Below are positions 5,712 to 11,156 of a DNA stretch of 11,156 nucleotides, one piece after another; position 1 is the first letter of the stretch, and each line of letters starts with the position of its first letter. The DNA comes from Avimuribaculum sp964395975 (GTDB taxonomy: Bacteria > Bacteroidota > Bacteroidia > Bacteroidales > Muribaculaceae): NCBI GenBank assembly GCA_964395975.1, contig CAYNBZ010000063.1, positions 1-11,156 of the forward strand, in the 5' to 3' direction. The notes beneath the pieces were generated by a model. That model saw only the letters and a list, made by a program, of their open reading frames with translations, was not told the origin of the DNA and searched no databases. The position numbers were made by a program, and so were the translations under genes.

Positions 5712-6746
5712 CTAATTTTTAAGTGTACATTCGACATTCATTCCGGCACGCAACCGTGCAATCTCTTCAGGACGGTTATTATCGGTAAATCGTATGCGAA
5801 CAGGTATGCGCTGCTCTACCTTAACAAAATTACCGGCCGAGTTATCCTGCGGTATAAGCGAATAAGAGGCACCCGTGGCATCCGAAATCGATTCAATGTA
5901 TCCCTCATAAATAACACCCGGCACGGCATCTACCACTATATTTACCAATTGTCCGATGCACATATCAGTGGTTTGTGTTTCCTTATAGTTTGCAACCACC
6001 CATTTGTCGGTATCATCCACTAACGTCACCATCGTCTGCCCGGGTTGCACAAGTTCTCCTTCATGTATGTTTTTACGTCCCGTCATCCCATCGGTCGTGG
6101 CAACAATTACGGTATATGACAAATTCAGCCGGGCAAGGTCGAGAGCAGCTTCTGCTACCTTAATGTCGGCTTCCACCTGCCCTATCCGCTGCGACTGCTC
6201 ATCTTTTTGCAACGTTGCCGACCGACGTTGATGTTGCAATTGCTCATACCGCGCCTTTGCAGCTTCATATTCTGTTTCAACACGATCGAATTGCTGGCGT
6301 GTCACCGCTTCCTCAGCAAGCAGTTTTTCATAACGCTCATAGTCGGTTTTAGCATTTACAAGCCTTACGTAAGCCTCCTCTAAGCCTGCATCAGTGACAG
6401 ATATGTTGCTTTGCGCCGTGTTCACCGTAGTGTGCATGGCCTTTAGTGCCACAAGTGAATTTTGATAATTGGCTTCAGCCTGAGCCAGTTGCAATCTGTA
6501 CTCTGAATCTTCGATAACAAGCAATGTGTCACCCTTGTGCACATAACTGTATTCTTCAAAATATATTTTTTTTATGAATCCTTGCACACGAGTATTGACC
6601 GGTGTGATGTGTTGCCGCACCTGTGCATTGTCGGTGAACTCGGCTTTTCCAAGATGGAAAAAGCTAAATGAAACCCACACAATTCCGGCAACAATAATGA
6701 TTGCCAATATAATGTTGATAACCAACACTTTTTGATTTCTGTTCAT
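5712..6746 (-). CDS. Periplasmic adaptor (membrane fusion protein), HlyD/EmrA family
   Basis: 344 residues, a little shorter than EmrA of Escherichia coli. The N-terminus is a short basic cytoplasmic stretch and one membrane anchor (about 7-29). It is followed by the TDNAQVRQHITPVNTRVQGF region and a split biotinyl-lipoyl domain (about 45-80 and 208-245, with HKGDTLLVIED and HEGELVQPGQ). A long helical hairpin rich in Ala, Glu and Gln (about 80-205) lies between the halves and should contact the outer-membrane channel. A beta-barrel region (about 248-344) completes the protein. It joins the MFS pump to the TolC-like channel. It lies second in the operon, 23 bp after the channel gene and 6 bp before the pump gene. 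An AAGG a few bases upstream of the ATG may act as a weak ribosome site. Assignment to the EmrA type rather than the RND type follows from the single anchor and the MFS partner. Confidence 0.92.
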   Translation of the reverse strand: MNRNQKVLVINIILAIIIVAGIVWVSFSFFHLGKAEFTDNAQVRQHITPVNTRVQGFIKKIYFEEYSYVHKGDTLLVIEDSEYRLQLAQAEANYQNSLVALKAMHTTVNTAQSNISVTDAGLEEAYVRLVNAKTDYERYEKLLAEEAVTRQQFDRVETEYEAAKARYEQLQHQRRSATLQKDEQSQRIGQVEADIKVAEAALDLARLNLSYTVIVATTDGMTGRKNIHEGELVQPGQTMVTLVDDTDKWVVANYKETQTTDMCIGQLVNIVVDAVPGVIYEGYIESISDATGASYSLIPQDNSAGNFVKVEQRIPVRIRFTDNNRPEEIARLRAGMNVECTLKN

Positions 6747-6769
6747 ATTACCTTGTTTATTTTAGAGAG

Positions 6770-8092
6770 TTACAGACTTCCTACAGTCTTTTTGAGCAAA
6801 TAATATTGATATATGATACCTATTTGAGCATTCGAAAGTTCAAGTTCACTGCTCAACTGGATGTTGCTTGCATCGAGCATATCGGTGACAAGCGCCAATC
6901 CGTTGATATAACGGCTGTGTACAACATTGTAGTTCTCATGTGCCAACTGCACATTCTTCAACTTAGTGCTATGCCTTACATAAGCCTCATCAAGCAAAAT
7001 ATATGCTTCATGTATGTCGTTGGAAATTTGCTCGTCGGCAAGGCGATATTCTTCCTCAGCACGCAAAGTGGCAAGTTTGGCTTTTTTCAACTTCTTGTTA
7101 CTTTTGAATAGACTGTCAAAATTATAAGACACACTCACGCCTACATACCAATAATTAAAGTTCTTGTTTATAGCCGGAACTTCTATCAATATTGGGCCGT
7201 CAAAACTGTCGGCGGCAAAAAGACCGATTGTCGGTCTTCGTTCGGCCTTGGCCATATCCTGCTGTTTGCGGCTCATAGCCACATTCAGGTTGGCGAGTGC
7301 AAGTGATGGTGCTGCCGACTTACCTTCCTGCCACAAAGCTTCATTTCCCTTGTCGAATGACATATCGGCAATCGTTGAATCGGGAACTATCTCCACATCT
7401 TCGTCAAGGCCTATGGTAGTAGCCAATTGGCGGCTTAATATCCTTATTCTGTTAAGCGTGTTGGTCAAACCAAGCTTCAAATTTTCAAGTTGCAGTTCAT
7501 AGCGCGTTATATCGCTCTTCAATGCCGTTCCTTGATTATATGACGCTGTTATTTCATCGATAAGCAGATTAGTCTGCTCTATGTTTTTTCGATAAATCTC
7601 GGCTTGATTGTTAAGTTGGAACAAGTCAAGATAATGTCCAATCAATAAAAAACGTATATTCTGCCTGTTATTGAGCAATTCGGTTTCGGCAGCCTGCCGG
7701 CTCAATTGGCTCAACTCAATGCCGGCATTGATGGCACCGCCGGCATATACCACCTGAGTGGCTCGAAGTGAAAAATTGTTGCCATAATGTGGCATATCGG
7801 TATTCTGCCCATTCGAAAAGTCCCTGTCCGACATCCATCCATCGCCTATATAACTAAACGACAAACTTGCCTCTATTGAAGGCAAACGGTCGTTTTTGGC
7901 AACTTTAACTCCTTCTATCGCTTCGGCCACAGCTATTTGGTAGGCCTTGATGCTTTTACTGTTGGCCTCGGCAAGATCAAACATCTCCTCGATGGTCAAC
8001 ACACGACGTTGCTGCGCATGACTTGTCGAAATGCAACATGTCAAAAGCATCACTATTAAAAACTTAACCTTATCGTTTGTTCTCATTTGCAT
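6770..8092 (-). CDS. TolC-family outer-membrane efflux channel
   Basis: 440 residues from the ATG at 8092; an in-frame ATG at 8086 (MRTNDK) is equally possible and changes only two residues. A signal peptide is clear (KVKFLIVMLLTC, cleavage near SHA|QQRR at about residue 27). The rest has the usual outer-membrane efflux protein layout: two homologous halves (about 35-215 and 245-435), each with long amphipathic helices (for example IKAYQIAVAEAIEGVKVAKN and LEELSNAQ-like stretches near the end) and short beta strands (ATQVVYAGGAINAG, YWYVGVSVSYNF). Three copies would form the exit duct in the outer membrane. It is the first gene of the efflux operon, transcribed away from the AraC-type regulator at 8189. 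Putting the channel gene first is common in Bacteroidota efflux operons. Confidence 0.93.
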   Translation of the reverse strand: MQMRTNDKVKFLIVMLLTCCISTSHAQQRRVLTIEEMFDLAEANSKSIKAYQIAVAEAIEGVKVAKNDRLPSIEASLSFSYIGDGWMSDRDFSNGQNTDMPHYGNNFSLRATQVVYAGGAINAGIELSQLSRQAAETELLNNRQNIRFLLIGHYLDLFQLNNQAEIYRKNIEQTNLLIDEITASYNQGTALKSDITRYELQLENLKLGLTNTLNRIRILSRQLATTIGLDEDVEIVPDSTIADMSFDKGNEALWQEGKSAAPSLALANLNVAMSRKQQDMAKAERRPTIGLFAADSFDGPILIEVPAINKNFNYWYVGVSVSYNFDSLFKSNKKLKKAKLATLRAEEEYRLADEQISNDIHEAYILLDEAYVRHSTKLKNVQLAHENYNVVHSRYINGLALVTDMLDASNIQLSSELELSNAQIGIIYQYYLLKKTVGSL

Positions 8093-8188
8093 CGTTTAAA
8101 ATTCGGTGCAAAGGTCACAATTTTCAAAATTTGGCTTGATGTCAAAAATGTTTGCAAATTTGTCTTTTTTGAATATTTTTGCATTATT
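8093..8188. promoter_or_regulatory. Divergent control region between efflux operon and AraC-type regulator
   Basis: The 96 bp between the two divergent genes are dense in CAAA/TTTG tracts. TCAAAATTTG (8124-8133) and TCAAAAATGTTTG (8142-8154) form an imperfect direct repeat about 18 bp apart, and CAAATTTG (8155-8162) is a palindrome. AraC-type proteins usually bind direct repeats, so this is the natural place for the regulator's operator. For the efflux operon the best -7 candidate is GACCTTTG on the minus strand (8116-8109), imperfect and without a well-spaced -33 box. That weakness would fit an activator-dependent promoter. Confidence 0.45.
8151..8181 (+). promoter_or_regulatory. Promoter of the AraC-type regulator (TTTG-N19-TATTTTTG)
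   Basis: TTTG at 8151-8154 and TATTTTTG at 8174-8181 are separated by exactly 19 bp and match the Bacteroidota consensus. The -7 element ends only 7 bases before the ATG at 8189, so the transcript should have a leader of about 4-5 nt. The element also overlaps the CAAATTTG palindrome region, so binding there could repress the gene itself. Confidence 0.7.
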
Positions 8189-9127
8189 ATGCAGAAAGGG
8201 AATATCATAAATTTGCACGAATTGATACAACGGCAAAGCAACGGCAATTGCTTCAGCAGCGAATTTGGTCACGGAGATGTCATAGCCATGCGCTTAGAAT
8301 GGCAACCCGATGCAACACCCGGACCCTTGCAAAAAGGAATTTACATAAACGCATTTACATACATCCTGATAACCGGCGGAGATGCAACATTTTTGGTCGA
8401 TGGTGTTGAATACACAGTAGAACAATGCGACCTATTCATTTTCTCCCCACTGCATTTAATAAAACTTCAAAAAGGAAATATCGGCTTCACTTGTCTTATA
8501 TTGGGGATTACAAAGCAATTTATCGACAAGCTGCTGATAGAAAACATTCAGAATCGGATAGTCAGAGGTATGAGCATGCACCATTCTCCCATTGTACACA
8601 TTCATCAATCCGATGCCGATATAATAGGCAAATGTATAATCAATGTCCACGAGCAACTGCGCCGCACTACACACCCCTTCCAATTGGAATTGGTGAGAAA
8701 TGCAATCAACAGATTCAACATTGAAACCGATGCAGTTCTGCTCCATCCCGCAGACAATGACCGTTGGCGCAAATCGACACCGTTGTCACGACAAGGCGAA
8801 ATATTACGACAATTCCGAAGCCTGCTATTCGAAAATTACAAAGTCAAGCACGATGTGGCATTTTATGCCGAAAAAATGAATCTGTCGTCACAATACCTGA
8901 CAAGCGTAATAAAACAACAGGCAGGCCGCACTGTAAGTGACTTTATCAACGAGATGCTATACAGCGCAGCACGTAACCTGCTTGTACAACAAGAGTTTTC
9001 GATACAACAAATTGCCGAAGAAATAGGTTATTCCGATCAAGCCTCGTTCAGTAAAGCGTTCAAGCGCCTGTCGGGTATGAGTCCGCAACGCTATCGCCAC
9101 CACCTGACCGAAATGATAAAACGCTGA
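8189..9127 (+). CDS. AraC-family transcriptional regulator, probable controller of the efflux operon
   Basis: 312 residues from the ATG at 8189 (MQKGNIINLHEL). The frame is open from 8087, but those 34 codons span the promoter at 8151-8181 and are not expected to be translated. The N-terminal part has a cupin-like sensing domain (about 50-95, with GGDATFLVDG and CDLFIFSPLHLIKL). The C-terminal part is a typical AraC DNA-binding domain with two helix-turn-helix units: about 221-243 (DVAFYAEKMNLSSQYLTSVI) and about 271-303, ending in the family signature GYSDQASFSKAFKR...GMSPQRYR. It is divergently transcribed from the TolC-EmrA-EmrB-type operon, which suggests local control, most likely activation in response to a pump substrate. 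The ligand cannot be read from sequence. Confidence 0.9.
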   Translation: MQKGNIINLHELIQRQSNGNCFSSEFGHGDVIAMRLEWQPDATPGPLQKGIYINAFTYILITGGDATFLVDGVEYTVEQCDLFIFSPLHLIKLQKGNIGFTCLILGITKQFIDKLLIENIQNRIVRGMSMHHSPIVHIHQSDADIIGKCIINVHEQLRRTTHPFQLELVRNAINRFNIETDAVLLHPADNDRWRKSTPLSRQGEILRQFRSLLFENYKVKHDVAFYAEKMNLSSQYLTSVIKQQAGRTVSDFINEMLYSAARNLLVQQEFSIQQIAEEIGYSDQASFSKAFKRLSGMSPQRYRHHLTEMIKR

Positions 9128-9156
9128 CTCAATAAACACCGCAATGCAATAACAAC

Positions 9157-9209
9157 GTGTCACGGCGGCTTGGTGGCATATCGCAATCTCCACCAAACCG
9201 CCATGACAC
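9157..9209 (-). terminator. 20-bp hairpin after the GlmU-like gene
   Basis: GTGTCACGGCGGCTTGGTGG (9157-9176) and 9190-9209 are near-perfect inverted repeats around a 13-nt loop. In minus-strand RNA all 20 positions pair, two of them as G-U. In plus-strand RNA the same two positions become C-A mismatches, so the structure favours the minus transcript. It lies about 50 nt past the stop at 9259, with GTTGTTATTG after it, a poor U tract. It may act as a terminator or a 3' stabilising structure, and may also block the convergent AraC transcript. Confidence 0.7.
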
Positions 9210-9258
9210 ATTCATCCAATATGTCAACCACTCTCAATACACCATATCTGCCGACTTA

Positions 9259-10458
9259 CTACTTATAAGTTTCGGCGATGTTGTATATCGATTTGAATAT
9301 ATCTTTGTCGATGTCGCTCAACTCCACATGACGGCGTGACATGACACGCTTGGCAATATCAAAGAATTTGTCCAACGACACATCACTAAAACCGGCCGTC
9401 GAACCCTCGGAGAATGATGCCACGAAATTACGCGGAAAACCCGAGCCATGCACGTTGACACCTACTCCTATCACCGTAGCCGTATTGAACATACAGTTAA
9501 TGCCTGCCTTTGAATGGTCGCCCATGATCAATCCGCAAAATTGCAACCCCGTCTTAAGAAAGCGATGGGCAGGATAGTTCCACAACTTGATTTCGGTATA
9601 GTCGTTCTTAAGGTTGGACGCTGTGGTGCCGCCTCCAAGATTGCACCACTCCCCTATTACAGCATTGCCAAGAAACCCGTCATGAGCCTTGTTGCTGTAA
9701 CCTATCATCACCACGTTATTAAGCTCGCCGCCTACTTTGCAATATGGGCCCAATGTAGTTGCACCATATATTTTGGTACCCATATTCACCTGGCTATGTT
9801 CACATGCCGCAAATGGCGCACGTATGCACGACCCTTCCATAATGGTCGCCTCCTTGCCTACGTAAACAGGGCCGTTTGTCACATTGATGATTGCACCCTC
9901 GATGCTTGCTCCTTCTTCGATGAAAAACTTCGATGAACCATCGTCAAACTCATGGTCACCGATAAGACGGTTGGTCGGACTTAGCGACTGCGACTTGCGT
10001 CCGGCTGACAAGCGGCGAAAATCAAGACGTAACTGTTCATCATTGTGCATGAATATATCATACAGCCAGTAAAGTTGCTTAGGCTCTTCGTGATATACCG
10101 TGGTTGTTGTATATAGTTTCTTGTCAAAATCCTCCATTGTACCACGGAATGCGATAAGCCGTTCCGATGGTGCCACCAATGCCTCCCCCTTGTCAAGTTG
10201 CAATATCGCTTCAACCAACGCATCACATGGATATATGTGTCCGGCAATGAAATAATTTTCATCGGTGATGGTAGTCGGATATTTTTTCATCAGATATGTG
10301 TCAACCAATGAACTGAATTCGGCATCGTTAATGAAATATTGCCATTTCTCGTAAATTGTGGTTATTCCAACACGGATATAAGAAATGGGTCGTGTGTAGG
10401 TTATCGGCAGCAAATTCATGTGTACCGCCGGATCGTCAAAGATGATAATATTCTTCAT
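9259..10458 (-). CDS. GlmU-like sugar nucleotidyltransferase / acetyltransferase (Bacteroidota type)
   Basis: 399 residues. The N-terminal part (about 1-150) has the Bacteroidota-specific start MKNIIIFDDP and the signature YTRPISYIRVGITTIYEKW (21-39). It belongs to the divergent nucleotidyltransferase class found in 'alternative GlmU' proteins rather than to the classical LAAGxGTRM type. From about residue 178 it becomes a left-handed beta-helix of hexapeptide repeats (VYVGKEATIMEGSCI, TTLGPYCKVGG). The stretch KAHDGFLGNAVIGEW then NLGGGTTASNLKN (257-285) resembles the acetyltransferase site of GlmU, and H259 appears to correspond to its catalytic histidine. The likely role is making UDP-N-acetylglucosamine from glucosamine-1-phosphate in the cytoplasm, feeding peptidoglycan and lipopolysaccharide. 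That is an inference from the family; another sugar nucleotide is possible. It stands alone in the window, convergent with the AraC gene. Confidence 0.85.
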   Translation of the reverse strand: MKNIIIFDDPAVHMNLLPITYTRPISYIRVGITTIYEKWQYFINDAEFSSLVDTYLMKKYPTTITDENYFIAGHIYPCDALVEAILQLDKGEALVAPSERLIAFRGTMEDFDKKLYTTTTVYHEEPKQLYWLYDIFMHNDEQLRLDFRRLSAGRKSQSLSPTNRLIGDHEFDDGSSKFFIEEGASIEGAIINVTNGPVYVGKEATIMEGSCIRAPFAACEHSQVNMGTKIYGATTLGPYCKVGGELNNVVMIGYSNKAHDGFLGNAVIGEWCNLGGGTTASNLKNDYTEIKLWNYPAHRFLKTGLQFCGLIMGDHSKAGINCMFNTATVIGVGVNVHGSGFPRNFVASFSEGSTAGFSDVSLDKFFDIAKRVMSRRHVELSDIDKDIFKSIYNIAETYK

Positions 10459-10526
10459 ATATAGAAAATGTATTTATATGGAAAATAGATATGAAATAAT
10501 AATCCCGTAATTTCCCACTAACGCCA

Positions 10527-10534
10527 CAAAGTTA
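10527..10534 (-). promoter_or_regulatory. -7 element (TAACTTTG) for the GlmU-like gene
   Basis: Minus strand TAACTTTG fits TAnnTTTG and predicts a leader of about 65 nt to the ATG at 10458. No TTG is present at the expected -33 distance, so it is only a candidate. Confidence 0.45.
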
Positions 10535-10772
10535 ACGCAATTCTGCGTATTAATCACATAACCATCCAAAAAGTTCGACCCGGTGCCCTGTAAATAAGAG
10601 CCACGAGCTTTTTATTTTACGGTCATTCTTTGTCAAAACACGTTCCATGAGCAAATATCTATAGCAGCAAACGCAGCCATGCCATCAATGGCAACCGATA
10701 ATGGCAATATAATTATCACAATGATACGTCGGAAACTTTCAAATTTAGCACAAGGAAAGCATAGTTGGTTCT

Positions 10773-10786
10773 CACGCTATAGCGTG
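10773..10786. repeat. Perfect 14-bp palindrome CACGCTATAGCGTG
   Basis: An exact palindrome in a gene-free stretch, with flanks CT and GG. There is no loop, so a dimeric protein-binding site or a repeat-element core is more likely than an RNA hairpin. No T tract follows on either strand. Confidence 0.6.
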
Positions 10787-11056
10787 GGCTGCTATTACCA
10801 TATCCGTGCTAAAGGTTCCCCCTACGACCTCCAAATCAGAATGTGGTGGCGTTGCAGTTCCACGCTTGAACCAAATAACATCCTGTATTTTTCTGATTAT
10901 CAAATTACACATTCAATACTATTTATAATTTGATACCGCAAAGTTCCCGCGATTTATAAGTTCTTCTAAGAAACCAGCACACGCTATCAACCCATTTTTC
11001 TTGTTATTAAGTGTGTTCTTTTGCATGAAAGCAAATTTTGTTCGTCGTGAGTGCTC

Positions 11057-11094
11057 TTGTATCGCAAAATTTAGTGTAATTTTGTAGCAAAATT
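11057..11094 (+). promoter_or_regulatory. Promoter and probable operator of the XRE-type gene
   Basis: TTG (11057-11059) and TAATTTTG (11077-11084), spaced 17 bp, form a plausible promoter. CAAAATT occurs at 11065-11071, inverted at 11078-11084 (AATTTTG) and again at 11088-11094. The first two form a perfect 7-bp inverted repeat with a 6-bp spacer that covers the -7 element, a layout typical of an autoregulatory operator. Confidence 0.55.
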
Positions 11095-11103
11095 CAGAGT
11101 GGT

Positions 11104-11156
11104 ATGAAATTGAACAGGATAAAAGATGTTCTCGAGCAAAAGGGTATATCACAAAC
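11104..11156 (+). CDS. XRE/Cro-type helix-turn-helix regulator (partial, 5' end only)
   Basis: Only 17 complete codons lie inside the window (MKLNRIKDVLEQKGISQ, then the first bases of a probable Thr). This opening matches the first helix and start of the turn of small XRE/Cro-CI DNA-binding proteins: a basic start, a hydrophobic pattern in IKDVLEQKG, and ISQT leading into the second helix. It sits behind a matching -7 element and short inverted repeats, supporting the ATG at 11104. The rest of the gene and any partner are outside the window. Confidence 0.65.
   Translation, partial: MKLNRIKDVLEQKGISQ

Larger units (their letters stand above)
10459..11103. other. 645-bp intergenic region without a supported gene
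   Basis: Between the GlmU-like gene and the partial XRE gene I find no credible protein gene. The two longest frames (10679-10933 plus, 10919-11152 minus) have no recognisable domain, no ribosome site and unnatural composition. It contains the glmU-side -7 element at 10527-10534, a perfect 14-bp palindrome at 10773-10786, a minus-strand CTTTG box (GAACTTTG, 10946-10939) resembling a weak -7 element, and the XRE promoter region. The part at 10740-10890 is less AT-rich than its surroundings and could be a relic or an unrecognised RNA. Confidence 0.55.

Noticed and set aside
8087..8188. Extended N-terminus of the AraC-type regulator from the ATG at 8087
   Set aside because: The 34 extra codons cover a consensus promoter at 8151-8181 and overlap the start of the divergent TolC-like gene.
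10679..10933. 84-codon plus-strand frame as a small protein gene
   Set aside because: No recognisable domain, no promoter box or ribosome site at the right distance, and it contains the perfect palindrome; composition does not look like a protein.
10919..11152. 77-codon minus-strand frame antisense to the XRE gene
   Set aside because: It runs through the promoter and start of the XRE gene, has no recognisable domain, and its second half, though protein-like by eye, has no initiation signal.

Overview
The window looks like chromosomal DNA of a member of the Bacteroidota, most likely order Bacteroidales (a Muribaculaceae- or Prevotellaceae-like gut lineage is an inference). Grounds: several promoters match the Bacteroidota pattern TTTG-N19-TAnnTTTG, starts mostly lack Shine-Dalgarno sequences, two secreted proteins end in the degenerate type IX-like tail KGINIVKRADGS...LVK, and there is a Bacteroidota-type GlmU-like protein. 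No complete mobile element, CRISPR array, rRNA or tRNA was seen.

Region 1 (1-3571) holds three paralogous secreted proteins of unknown function, all on the minus strand. The first (1-333) is cut by the window edge. The second (670-2001) and third (2074-3399) are complete, similar in length and probably co-transcribed from a promoter at 3472-3502. They carry short 'NDGVAVGY'-like repeats suggestive of a beta-propeller. Their last ~25 codons are almost identical at DNA level. A 58-bp pentanucleotide tandem repeat sits directly against the -7 promoter element of the first gene.

Region 2 (3400-4124) is AT-rich and has no gene I can support. It holds the promoter above, a triple octamer repeat, and a convincing promoter-plus-terminator pair that could make a ~105-nt small RNA on the plus strand. 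It also holds a 123-bp stretch bounded by 19-bp inverted repeats (18/19), which looks like a MITE or IS relic. One arm of it forms part of the terminator of the efflux operon.

Region 3 (4125-9127) is a tripartite drug-efflux operon on the minus strand (TolC-like outer-membrane channel, EmrA/HlyD-type adaptor, 14-helix EmrB/DHA2-like MFS pump). An AraC-family regulator is transcribed divergently from a 96-bp shared intergenic region. The layout suggests that the regulator controls the pump. The regulator's promoter predicts a nearly leaderless mRNA.

Region 4 (9128-11156) has a strong 20-bp hairpin after a convergent GlmU-like nucleotidyltransferase/acetyltransferase gene (9259-10458, minus). 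A 645-bp stretch without a supported gene follows, then the first 17 codons of an XRE-type helix-turn-helix regulator (from 11104, plus) behind a promoter with repeated CAAAATT half-sites.
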